Below are positions 51,621 through 59,665 of a stretch of DNA of 64,000 nt, piece after piece. The stretch lies in contig CAJUNK010000005.1 in assembly GCA_910587815.1 (NCBI GenBank), positions 65,484 through 129,483 on the forward strand, written 5' to 3'. The notes under the pieces are model-generated. The model saw only the letters and a program-made list of their open reading frames with translations. It had not been told where the DNA came from and made no database searches. Positions within the stretch are counted from its first letter, which is position 1, and each line of letters begins with the position of its first letter. The DNA is from Candidatus Gastranaerophilales bacterium. Its GTDB lineage: Bacteria; Cyanobacteriota; Vampirovibrionia; Gastranaerophilales; Gastranaerophilaceae. The position numbers and the translations under genes were made by a program.

Positions 51621-52608
51621 AGTGCTTTGGTAAAATTATTGTAAAGGTTGAACCTTTATTTTTGCTGCTTTCAACTACAATTTTTCCATCCAAGCTTGTA
51701 ATTATTTTATTTGAAAGATATAAGCCAAGGCCTGTTGATGATTTTGTAAGTTTTAATTTTCCTGAATAGTATTTGTTGAATATTTTGTCAATTTCTTCTT
51801 TTTCGATACCAATGCCATAATCTTTTACGCTGATAGAAAAACTGTTGTCATCTGCATCTAAATTTATATCAATTCTATCTGATTTTATACTGTATGAAAG
51901 AGCATTGAGGATTAAATTATTTACAACCCTTTTTATTAAAAAAATGTCTATATCGGCGCAAAAATCATCATTAAGATTTGTTTTAAAGTGTATTGTTTTG
52001 TTATGAAGTTTAAAAATGTTTGAAAATTGGTCTATTACTTCTTTGATGAACTTATTTATATGAACATTTTTTTCTTTTTTAATAGACACACCTTGGTGCT
52101 CTGCTTTATATGTTTCAAGAAGTGCTTCTACTAAATATTTTAAATCCATATTAGATATTTTTAATTTGTTCATTGCTTCTTTTTGAATATCTGAAAGTGT
52201 GCCGAATTTTTCGTCTAAAAAAAGATCAAAAGTATTATCTTGGGCAATAATAGGAACCTTTAAATCATGTGTCAGGGTTGCAATAAAATCTTCCTTTAAA
52301 TTTGCATCTTCTTTTTCTTTTTCGACATATTCATTTATCATCACATCTCTATCTAAAATGCTTTCTAGTAAATTGTTTATACTTTTAGAGAGTTCAGTTG
52401 TTATCGCATTGTTGTCATCTTCTATTCTTGAATATAGATTTCCATACCTTGCAGAGCTTATGATATTTTTGATTTTTGCAATGTAGGATTTTAAATTTTG
52501 ATATTTTGTTGAAATATTTATATATTTTACAATTAATGCACAACAAAATAACCCCAAAAGGCTTATCAACAGTACGCTTGAAACCAAAAGTAAAATTTCA
52601 GGTCTCAT
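51619..52608 (-). CDS. Membrane-anchored sensor histidine kinase
   Basis: 329 residues. N-terminal transmembrane helix (residues 5-27), a linker with HAMP-like helices (residues 45-90), HisKA with FIATLTHDLKVPI (His114), then HATPase_c: N-box LILNALSYS, G1 DYGIGIEKEEIDKIF, G2 TGLGLYLSNKII. There is no periplasmic sensor loop. Overlaps the upstream TPR gene by 4 bases (ATGA), so the TPR protein may be its input. No response regulator is near. Confidence 0.92.
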   Translation of the reverse strand: MRPEILLLVSSVLLISLLGLFCCALIVKYINISTKYQNLKSYIAKIKNIISSARYGNLYSRIEDDNNAITTELSKSINNLLESILDRDVMINEYVEKEKEDANLKEDFIATLTHDLKVPIIAQDNTFDLFLDEKFGTLSDIQKEAMNKLKISNMDLKYLVEALLETYKAEHQGVSIKKEKNVHINKFIKEVIDQFSNIFKLHNKTIHFKTNLNDDFCADIDIFLIKRVVNNLILNALSYSIKSDRIDINLDADDNSFSISVKDYGIGIEKEEIDKIFNKYYSGKLKLTKSSTGLGLYLSNKIITSLDGKIVVESSKNKGSTFTIILPKH

Positions 52609-52994
52609 AGCCCATGTTCTTCTTTAATGTATTCAATAGATTCTAGACATTTGGCACAGGCTTCTTTGTTTTTGGCATTATTGAATAATTTGTAAGCATA
52701 TTCAACATAGTTTAAAGCTTCTTTGTAACTGTTTAGATAATATTTTGTAACACCAAGATTGTAATATGCCTTTGCATAATTATGATCTAGTTCGATACAT
52801 TTTTCATAATTATTGATTGAATCATCAAAACTTCCTAATGCAAAATGACAAAGTCCTGCATAGTAGTATCCTTCAGCAGAATCAGGGCAATAAGCTATAA
52901 GTTTTTGTGCATTATCCAGTGCTACATCAAACTCGTTTAGGTTTATTTTATTTTGAATAATTCTGCAATATTCTTTTGAAATATCATATTCCAT
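52605..52994 (-). CDS. Small TPR protein, partner of the kinase
   Basis: 129 residues with three TPR units: DVALDNAQKLIAYCPDSAEGYYYAGLCHFAL, DDSINNYEKCIELDHNYAKAYYNLGVTKYYL and KEALNYVEYAYKLFNNAKNKEA. No signal peptide, so cytosolic. Four-base overlap with the kinase gene indicates coupled translation and likely physical interaction. Confidence 0.88.
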   Translation of the reverse strand: MEYDISKEYCRIIQNKINLNEFDVALDNAQKLIAYCPDSAEGYYYAGLCHFALGSFDDSINNYEKCIELDHNYAKAYYNLGVTKYYLNSYKEALNYVEYAYKLFNNAKNKEACAKCLESIEYIKEEHGL

Positions 52995-53117
52995 ATTCTA
53001 ATTTTAACACTAATTTTTTAAAATATTAATTTTTTGTTTATTTTTTTAAAAGTTATTAAATATAGTGATAAATTTATAACATATAGATTGCTATTAATTA
53101 TGAGGAGATAAAAAAAT

Positions 53118-54965
53118 ATGGCAAAAACAATAGGTATCGACCTAGGAACGACAAATTCCGTGGTTGCGGTTATGGAAGGTGGTAAGCCCACCGTTATTGC
53201 TAACGCTGAAGGTTCAAGAACTACCCCTTCAATCGTTGGTTTTTCAAAAAATGGTGAAAGATTAGTGGGGCAGCTTGCAAAGCGTCAAGCTATTTTAAAT
53301 CCTGATAGAACTATTATTTCAATTAAACGTCACATGGGTGAGGATTTTAAGAAAAATATAGATGGCAAGGATTACACTCCGCAAGAAATTTCAGCTATGA
53401 TTTTAAGAAAATTGGCTGATGATGCTTCAAATTATCTTGGTGAAAAAGTTACAAGCGCAGTTATTACCGTTCCTGCGTATTTTAATGATGCTCAAAGACA
53501 AGCAACAAAAGATGCAGGTAAAATTGCAGGGCTTGATGTACTCCGTATTGTAAACGAACCAACCGCTGCTGCTCTTGCGTATGGTCTTGAAAAAGATAAA
53601 ACCGAAAAAGTTTTAGTATTTGACCTTGGTGGTGGTACATTTGATGTTTCTATACTAGAAATTGGCGATGGTGTTCATGAAGTATTGTCAACATCAGGTG
53701 ATACACACCTTGGTGGTGATGATTTTGACCAAAAAGTTATGGATTGGCTTGCAGAAGAATTCAAAAAAACAGAAGGCATAGATTTAAAAAACGATAAGCA
53801 AGCAATGCAAAGATTAAAAGAAGCGGCCGAAAAAGCAAAATGTGAATTATCGTCTGTTGTAGAAACAAATATTAATCTACCTTTTATTACGGCTGATGCA
53901 AATGGTCCAAAACATTTGGATATGACATTAAGCCGTGCTAAATTTGAAGAATTATCCCATGATTTATTAGAAAGATGTAAAACTCCTGTAGAACAAGCCA
54001 TCAAAGATGCTGGCATTACTAAAAATGAAATTAACGAAGTAGTTCTTGTTGGTGGTTCTACACGTATTCCTGCTGTTCAGGCTTTAGTTAAAGAATATAC
54101 AGGAAAGGAACCAAACCAATCTGTTAACCCTGATGAAGTTGTTGCTGTTGGTGCAGCAGTTCAGGCGGGTGTTTTGGCTGGTGAAGTAAAAGACATTGTT
54201 CTTTTGGATGTAACACCATTAACACTTGGTATTGAAACCTTGGGCGGTGTGATGACAGCTTTGGTTCAAAGAAATACAACAATTCCTGTTTCAAAATCGC
54301 AAGTATTTTCAACCGCAGATGATAATCAAACTGCTGTTGATATCCATGTTCTGCAAGGTGAAAGACCAATGGCGAAGGATAATAAATCATTGGGTATGTT
54401 CCGTTTAGATGGTATTCCACCAGCTATGAAGGGTATGCCTCAAATTGAAGTTACCTTTGATATTGATGCTAACGGTATCGTAAATGTTACAGCAAAAGAT
54501 AAAGCAACAAATAAAGAACAAAAAATCACAATTACAAACTCTTCAAATCTTTCTGAATCTGATATTGATAAAATGGTGAAAGAAGCTGAAGCAAATGCTA
54601 CAGAAGACAAGAAGAAAAAAGAAGAAGCTGAAGCCAAAAATAATGCTGAAAGTATGATTTCAGCTGCTGATAGAATTGTGAAAGATTTTGAAGGAAAAAT
54701 TTCAGATGCTGATAAAACAAAACTTGAAGAGCAAAAAACTGCTTTGCGTAAAGCATTAGATGAAAATAAAGCACATGAAGAAATTAAAAAACTTTCTGAA
54801 GAGTTACAACAAACAATGTATGCAATATCACAAGCTGCTTATGCCCAAGTACAGCAGGAAACACCTGATGTGCAAAACGCAGATAATGGTGCTAATTCAA
54901 CAGGTTCAAATTCTGAAAATTCAGGAAATGACGATGTTATAGACGCTGAATATACTAAAGAATAG
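53118..54965 (+). CDS. dnaK: Hsp70 chaperone DnaK
   Basis: 615 residues. Nucleotide-binding domain with KTIGIDLGTTNSVVAVM, AVITVPAYFNDAQRQATKDAG, FDLGGGTFDVSIL and VVLVGGSTRIPAVQ; substrate-binding domain from VTPLTLGIETLGG; lid helices; acidic C-terminal tail ending DDVIDAEYTKE, a normal DnaK end. GAGGAGAT precedes the ATG. Neither grpE nor dnaJ is adjacent, and no CIRCE element (inverted TTAGCACTC type) is seen upstream. Confidence 0.98.
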   Translation: MAKTIGIDLGTTNSVVAVMEGGKPTVIANAEGSRTTPSIVGFSKNGERLVGQLAKRQAILNPDRTIISIKRHMGEDFKKNIDGKDYTPQEISAMILRKLADDASNYLGEKVTSAVITVPAYFNDAQRQATKDAGKIAGLDVLRIVNEPTAAALAYGLEKDKTEKVLVFDLGGGTFDVSILEIGDGVHEVLSTSGDTHLGGDDFDQKVMDWLAEEFKKTEGIDLKNDKQAMQRLKEAAEKAKCELSSVVETNINLPFITADANGPKHLDMTLSRAKFEELSHDLLERCKTPVEQAIKDAGITKNEINEVVLVGGSTRIPAVQALVKEYTGKEPNQSVNPDEVVAVGAAVQAGVLAGEVKDIVLLDVTPLTLGIETLGGVMTALVQRNTTIPVSKSQVFSTADDNQTAVDIHVLQGERPMAKDNKSLGMFRLDGIPPAMKGMPQIEVTFDIDANGIVNVTAKDKATNKEQKITITNSSNLSESDIDKMVKEAEANATEDKKKKEEAEAKNNAESMISAADRIVKDFEGKISDADKTKLEEQKTALRKALDENKAHEEIKKLSEELQQTMYAISQAAYAQVQQETPDVQNADNGANSTGSNSENSGNDDVIDAEYTKE

Positions 54966-55002
54966 TGATAGTACATATTGTACTCTATAGCTTTAAACGC
55001 AT

Positions 55003-55028
55003 AAAACCCGGGTGATAACCCGGGTTTT
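55003..55028 (+). terminator. Terminator of dnaK
   Basis: AAAACCCGGGT / ACCCGGGTTTT perfect 11-bp stem, GATA loop. Confidence 0.9.
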
Positions 55029-55086
55029 ATTGTATTTCAAATCCAGGACCCGTGTCAGCCTGCGCTTTTTGGTGTTACACTAAAGA

Positions 55087-55308
55087 CTAATATAAACAGC
55101 GCACCGAAAAGGCAAGAGAGCCTGGGCAATAACCTGTGCCACAGGCGCCTGTAAGGTTGACAATACCATTATTCAGGTTCGGCCCCCAGTAAACACCGCT
55201 TGAATGTGGTGTGCCTGTCCAAATATGGTTCGGGTAGCAGTTGTCAGCACTTGCTGCTCTGTCTGGCGAAGCGCCCTTGCAGTATGTACAGTATTTGAGC
55301 CATCCCAT
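55087..55308 (-). pseudogene. Cys-rich C-terminal gene fragment, GC-rich
   Basis: A 73-codon frame: CTYCKGASPDRAASADNCYP, WTGTPHSSGVYWGPNLNNG and a terminal SLAFSVRCLY. An ending with W-S-x...(S/A)-V-R-C resembles C-type-lectin-like or prepilin-associated domains such as DUF1566/Fibrobacter-paralogous types. No start signal or upstream coding sequence is visible, and G+C is near half in this stretch, against about a third in its neighbours. It is probably the remaining 3' end of a horizontally acquired gene. The rest of the 620-bp gap (54,966-55,587), apart from the dnaK terminator, is AT-rich and empty. Confidence 0.5.
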
Positions 55309-55587
55309 TAAAATTTGCAGGTTTTTTATTTTTAAAGCATAAACGCTTGCAAAAAGTGTCTTAGCATTGAAATATCAAGTAAGTTTCATCATTAAAACAT
55401 GACCCTGCTTTAATACGATTTGAATTTCTCGTTCTGTTAAAATCCTTAAACTTTAACACTCTAGAGTTTTTTTCTAAATTATATATTATCATTTTTTAGT
55501 GTGGCAAATATGTTAATTATATGTTAAAATATAAGTGCTGTTAAATTGTTTTATTGGTTTTCCTTTTGTTTTATGAAAGGAAATTTT

Positions 55588-56268
55588 ATGTCAAAAAAAT
55601 CAAAGGTGCAAACAAAACCTGTATACAATCCATCTTCTACTTTTACTGTTAATGGGCAGGTAAAATCTACTGCATCAAGTACTAAAAAAGGTGCAAATGC
55701 TAGTTATAATATGAATCCATACGAAGAAATGGCTTATAATTATGCAAATCAGTCGCTATATCAGAATTTACCTAACGTCAATGTGTTTTCTGATAATACT
55801 ATGAAAAATTTAAACAATGAAGTTAATGCTTATTTGAAACAAGGTATTTCTAATATTAATTCTACTTATGCTCCAACAATTAGACAAATGCAAAATGACA
55901 TAGCACGACGTTTTGGCAACACTAATAATTCTATTTTTATGGATAATTTAAATGATATTGAATCAAAACGTGCTTTAGCTATTAGTGATTTGGCGCAAGA
56001 TGCTACTCTTAAAAGAAGCGAACTTGTAAATAATGAACTTTCAAATAGATATAATTATTTGAATTTCTTGAATAATTATCAAAATCAGGTATATCAAAAT
56101 ATGCTTTCTACACTTTCTTTGAATAACCAATTTTTGAATACAAATAATGCGCATTTGAATGGCAAAAGTGCCGCTAATTCTGCTTCATCTTCAAATAATT
56201 TTATGGATACTGCTTTAAGTTTGGCATCTAATCTTGCAAATAAAGCAATAGGTAAATATTTTTCATAA
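55588..56268 (+). CDS. Hypothetical Asn/Ser-rich protein, phage-structural-like composition
   Basis: 226 residues from ATG 55588 (GAAAGG at 55575-55580; longer frame rejected). Low-complexity basic N-terminus, then YEEMAYNYANQSLYQNLPN and a long helical region QGISNINSTYAPTIRQMQNDIARRFGNTNNSIFMDNLNDIES to LSNRYNYLNFLNNYQNQVYQNM, and an SSSNNFMDTALSLASNLANKA tail. This resembles small virion or ejection proteins of podophages ('..NxLxxRG..sS...') in style but no family is recognised. A lone gene with its own terminator. Confidence 0.55.
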   Translation: MSKKSKVQTKPVYNPSSTFTVNGQVKSTASSTKKGANASYNMNPYEEMAYNYANQSLYQNLPNVNVFSDNTMKNLNNEVNAYLKQGISNINSTYAPTIRQMQNDIARRFGNTNNSIFMDNLNDIESKRALAISDLAQDATLKRSELVNNELSNRYNYLNFLNNYQNQVYQNMLSTLSLNNQFLNTNNAHLNGKSAANSASSSNNFMDTALSLASNLANKAIGKYFS

Positions 56269-56285
56269 TTGATTATAAATACTAT

Positions 56286-56325
56286 AAACAAGGCAGGTGT
56301 TACAGAAATAATCCTGCCTTGTTTT
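56286..56325 (+). terminator. Terminator of the 55,588 gene
   Basis: AAACAAGGCAGG / CCTGCCTTGTTT stem, 15-base loop, T run. Confidence 0.85.
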
Positions 56326-56448
56326 ATGCTTTTATACACCTTAAAACACTAAGAATTGTAAATAAAATAAAATAAATACATTTATTCTCTAAGTATTGAT
56401 TGTAAGATATCTTTATTATTTTTTAATTTAAATTCAAGGAATTAAAAT

Positions 56449-57690
56449 TTGAACTTTTTATTCTCTCACAGGAATTTTCCTGCACAATTCAGACATATTT
56501 TGATTGAGCTCTTAAAAGATTCTTCAAATAATATTGTTTTTTTAACAGAAACAAAAAATGATAATTACATTAAAGGTGTAAAGAAAATATATTATAAACT
56601 AAAAAGAAAGGTGCCTGAAAATTCGCATAGGTATTTAAAGCAATTTGAAGAAGCAATTATTCATGGGCAGGCTGCGGCAGAATGCGCTATAGCGCTTAAA
56701 AATTCAGGTTTTATTCCCGATGTTATATATGCCCATGGGTGGGGTAATTCAATGTTTTTTAAAGACATTTTTCCTGATACGCCTCTAATTAATTATTGCG
56801 AATGGTATTATAATTCAAAAGGGGCAGATATTGGTTTTGATGGTATTTTGCCGGATTATGACAAAAAAGCAAAAATGAGATGCAACAATGCTCAATTTCT
56901 TATAGATTTAGAATCCTGTGATTTAGGAATATGCCCCACGCTTTGGCAAAAAAGCCAATTTCCTTTAATCTTTCAAGATAAAATAAAAGTAATTCATGAT
57001 GGAATAGATACAGATTATTTTAAACCGGATAAAGATGTGGAATTTAAAATTCCAAATTCAGACATTAAATTAAATTGTAAGGATGAAATTTTAACCTATG
57101 CCACACGTGGAATGGAACAATACAGAGGTTTTCCTGAATTTATGCAAATCGCAAAAATTCTTCTTCAAAAACGTCCTAATTTAAGCATTATAATAGCGGG
57201 GGAAGACAGGGTATGTTATGGACCAAAGCTTGAAGGCACAACATTTAAAGAATTAATGCTAAAGAAATTAAATTTTAACAAGGAAGAATTAAAAAGAATA
57301 CACTTTACAGGCACCTTGCCTTATGAAGAGTATAGAAAACTTCTTCAGGTTTCATCTGTTCATTGTTATTTAACATATCCTTTCGTATTATCTTGGTCTT
57401 TTTTAGAGGCTATGTCTTGTGGATGTTGTATAGCTGCATCTAAAACACAGCCTGTGGAAGAAGTGATAAAAGATAAAGAAAACGGATATTTAACAGATTT
57501 TTATGATATTAAAGGATTTATTAAAACGATTAATAAAATACTGGATGCAAAGGCGATTAATAATGGATTTCATAGTGATGAAAATTTAAAAATAAAAGAA
57601 AACGCAAGGAAAACTATAATTGAAAATTATGATTTAAAAAAGCTTTTACCAGAACATATTGAGATAATAAAGGAAATAGTAAAACAATAA
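56449..57690 (+). CDS. Family 4 glycosyltransferase (GT-B)
   Basis: 413 residues. Start TTG 56449 with AAGGA 8 bases ahead. N-terminal NLFFSHRNFPAQFRHILIELLKDSSNN, DVIYAHGWGNSMFFK; C-terminal donor domain with TYATRGMEQYRGFPEFMQIAKILLQKRP, SIIIAGED, IHFTGTLPYEEYRKLLQVSSVHCYLTYPFVLSWSFLEAMSCGCCIAAS, TQPVEEVI and NGYL. The ExFGxxxxEAMACG-type block (here SWSFLEAMSCG) is the retaining GT4 nucleotide-sugar site. Likely adds a sugar to a surface polysaccharide; the sugar is unknown. Confidence 0.9.
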   Translation: MNFLFSHRNFPAQFRHILIELLKDSSNNIVFLTETKNDNYIKGVKKIYYKLKRKVPENSHRYLKQFEEAIIHGQAAAECAIALKNSGFIPDVIYAHGWGNSMFFKDIFPDTPLINYCEWYYNSKGADIGFDGILPDYDKKAKMRCNNAQFLIDLESCDLGICPTLWQKSQFPLIFQDKIKVIHDGIDTDYFKPDKDVEFKIPNSDIKLNCKDEILTYATRGMEQYRGFPEFMQIAKILLQKRPNLSIIIAGEDRVCYGPKLEGTTFKELMLKKLNFNKEELKRIHFTGTLPYEEYRKLLQVSSVHCYLTYPFVLSWSFLEAMSCGCCIAASKTQPVEEVIKDKENGYLTDFYDIKGFIKTINKILDAKAINNGFHSDENLKIKENARKTIIENYDLKKLLPEHIEIIKEIVKQ

Positions 57691-57701
57691 GGAAAATTTG
57701 A

Positions 57702-57746
57702 AAAATATATTTTTCAAATGAAAATTGTTATTTAAATGTGGTGTAG
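57702..57746 (+). pseudogene. C-terminal stub of a lost EF-hand-effector module
   Basis: Codons 57,702-57,746 read KIYFSNENCYLNVV and stop, matching the C-terminal tail of the 58,558 protein (SINFSNQNNYLNMV) and of the 60,989 protein (ISINFW...LNLNVA). An in-frame stop lies directly upstream. The following 100 bases (57,748-57,847) resemble the intergenic spacer behind the other modules. Likely the remnant of an earlier module beside the glycosyltransferase gene. Confidence 0.6.
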
Positions 57747-57847
57747 AATAAGTAATATTAACCATCATTAAGATTTATATATTGGTTTGAATAAATGTTT
57801 AAAAGGGTGCAAGATAAGACAATGGTCGCTGGAGAATATTTAGTTCT

Positions 57848-58561
57848 ATGGATTGGAAATATGTGAAGAAAAATATAATAAGATTAATAAATTTTGATTT
57901 TATTATATTATTTTTTATTCCCATAATAATTTTGTTCAATATTATTATGGGAATATATTGTATCAACTTGGTAAAAGTTCAGGAAGATATTCTAGGCATA
58001 TTATCTGGAATTTTCTTTGTTTTTATGTATGTTATTTATAAATGTTATATAGAGAAAAAGAATAAAATTTTATCATATAAAGAATTAGATAAAGGCGAAA
58101 TTATCTTAAATAACATAACAATAAACGGTATCTTTGGTTATATTTTTATTTTTATATGTGGATTGGTTACAAGCAGGGCAACTTTACTTGCTATCGGCTA
58201 TACATATAATAACATGGGACATCTAAACAATGATTTTGCGCCATATTTACTGGTGATGCTTATAGTTTTTACTCCAATTCCTGTATTTTTCTTTACTAAT
58301 GCAAATGTCTATATTACAAATAAACGTATATGTATCATCTGGAATGATTTTTTTATTAAATCGTTATTTAGGGTAAAAAATTCTAATTATGTACATAATA
58401 ATATTTGTGCAATTAAAAAAACTGGGTTGATTTTTAAGAAAATTACAATTAAATATAATGGCGGAAATAAATATGAAATAAGCAGTATAGTGGTAAAAAA
58501 TTATAAAGAAATAAAAACTGTTTTAAATGGAATTATGAAGAATATTGGGGATAAAAAATGA
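57848..58561 (+). CDS. Membrane protein, first gene of effector module 1
   Basis: 237 residues. Four or five hydrophobic segments: about 13-40 (FDFIILFFIPIIILFNIIMGIY), 47-65, 95-120 (IFGYIFIFICGLVTSRATLLAIGY) and 138-158 (YLLVMLIVFTPIPVFFF). It ends in a cytosolic stretch NANVYITNKRICIIWNDFFIKSLFRVKNSNYVHN...KKITIKYNGGNKYEIS that looks like a small bacterial-PH-type beta domain. Overlaps the next start by 4 bases (ATGA). As in modules 2 and 3, a membrane protein precedes the EF-hand gene; possible immunity, secretion or anchoring partner. Not kelch-like, unlike the other two. Confidence 0.6.
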   Translation: MDWKYVKKNIIRLINFDFIILFFIPIIILFNIIMGIYCINLVKVQEDILGILSGIFFVFMYVIYKCYIEKKNKILSYKELDKGEIILNNITINGIFGYIFIFICGLVTSRATLLAIGYTYNNMGHLNNDFAPYLLVMLIVFTPIPVFFFTNANVYITNKRICIIWNDFFIKSLFRVKNSNYVHNNICAIKKTGLIFKKITIKYNGGNKYEISSIVVKNYKEIKTVLNGIMKNIGDKK

Positions 58562-59538
58562 ATATGACTATTGAACAATACAATGCTAATTCAAATGAAG
58601 ACTATATAGCTAATATGGCAGTATCAACAGTTGGTACCTTTAGGGATGCCGTATATGGTGCTTTAGAAACATTGGGGGGAAACGCACCAATGGGGGGTAA
58701 AATTTTGATAAATGCTTCAGCAATGCTCCCTTTTACAGCTTTAGGGATAGCCATGACTTACGAAGAAGAAGGACTTAAAAAAGCAACAATTACAGCAACT
58801 GCTAAAACAATAACCGGATATACTATAGGACTGATTATATGTGGCACAGGTACATTAATTGGAGCTCCTGCAATTTTAACGGCGGTTACAGGTGCAATAG
58901 TTGCAGGAACATTGGGATATTTTCATGGAGACAAAATAGATGATATTTATGATTACTTCACCCAAGCCCAATCCACCTACCCCACCACATACATTGACCC
59001 AATCCTAATCGATTTAAACAATGATGGAATAATATCCACCACATCCACAAATGATGGTACATATTTTGATCATCAAAATGATGGCTTTGCAGAAACAAGT
59101 GCCTGGGTTTCCCCCAATGATGGAATACTTGCAATAGATAAAAACAACAATGGATATATAGATAATGGAAATGAAATATTCGGAGATAATTACATTAAAT
59201 CAAACGGTTCAAAAGCAACAAGTGGTTTTAATGCATTGGCTGATTTAGATTCAAACAACGACGGTATCATAAATTCACAAGATGAAGCTTTTTCTCAAAT
59301 AAAAATATTAAAAGGTGATGGTACTATTCTAACCCTCCAAGAAGCAGGTATAGAATCTATTAATCTAAACACAACAACAAAAAATACAACAGATGAAAAT
59401 GGAAATACATTAATTAATCAAGGAACATACACTAAAGCCGACGGTACAACAGGAAATTTAGGTGATTTTAATTTAAAAGTAGATAATGTTATTTCAATTA
59501 ATTTTTCAAATCAAAATAATTATTTGAATATGGTGTAG
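58558..59538 (+). CDS. EF-hand effector module 1: glycine-zipper membrane domain plus calcium-binding domain
   Basis: 326 residues. N-terminus NMTIEQYNANSNEDY, then two hydrophobic, glycine-rich segments (about 48-64 and 86-125: TITGYTIGLIICGTGTLIG, AILTAVTGAIVAGTLGYFHG) of glycine-zipper type, as in pore-forming or membrane-inserting domains. From residue 136 a Gln/Ser/Pro linker FTQAQSTYPTTYIDP leads into the shared domain: DLNNDGIISTTS, the YFDHQNDGFAE loop, WVSPNDGILAIDKNNNGYIDN, GFNALADLDSNNDGIINSQDE and a C-terminal beta region. The DxNxDGxI repeats are EF-hand-like calcium sites. It is the only complete copy of the domain here. Confidence 0.7.
   Translation: MNMTIEQYNANSNEDYIANMAVSTVGTFRDAVYGALETLGGNAPMGGKILINASAMLPFTALGIAMTYEEEGLKKATITATAKTITGYTIGLIICGTGTLIGAPAILTAVTGAIVAGTLGYFHGDKIDDIYDYFTQAQSTYPTTYIDPILIDLNNDGIISTTSTNDGTYFDHQNDGFAETSAWVSPNDGILAIDKNNNGYIDNGNEIFGDNYIKSNGSKATSGFNALADLDSNNDGIINSQDEAFSQIKILKGDGTILTLQEAGIESINLNTTTKNTTDENGNTLINQGTYTKADGTTGNLGDFNLKVDNVISINFSNQNNYLNMV
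58962..59188 (+). repeat. Shared EF-hand domain DNA, copy 1
   Basis: Identical by eye over 227 bases to 63,774-64,000 (offset 4,812), from CCAAGCCCAATCCACC to CGGAGATA. Both copies use C-rich codons (CCC, ACC, TCC) unlike their surroundings. The window ends inside copy 3, so the true length of identity is unknown. Confidence 0.95.
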
Positions 59539-59554
59539 AATACGAATTTTGTTG

Positions 59555-59596
59555 GATTTGGATGTTTATTAAGATTTGTATGAGTGTTTGAATTGT
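59555..59596 (+). repeat. Inter-module spacer repeat, copy 1
   Basis: 42 bases identical to 61,974-62,015 (starting GATTTGGATGTTTATT), within about 85 similar bases following the stop codons of modules 1 and 2. A diverged relative follows the stub at 57,746. Confidence 0.9.
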
Positions 59597-59665
59597 AGGT
59601 TGAAAGGGTATAGGATTATTATATTGGCAGGATTATTATTGTTTTAGATAACAGACTAGGTATTT

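Noticed and set aside
53040..53117. CIRCE or other heat-shock operator ahead of dnaK
   Set aside because: No TTAGCACTC-N9-GAGTGCTAA-like dyad is visible; only AT-rich sequence and a GAGGAG ribosome-binding site.
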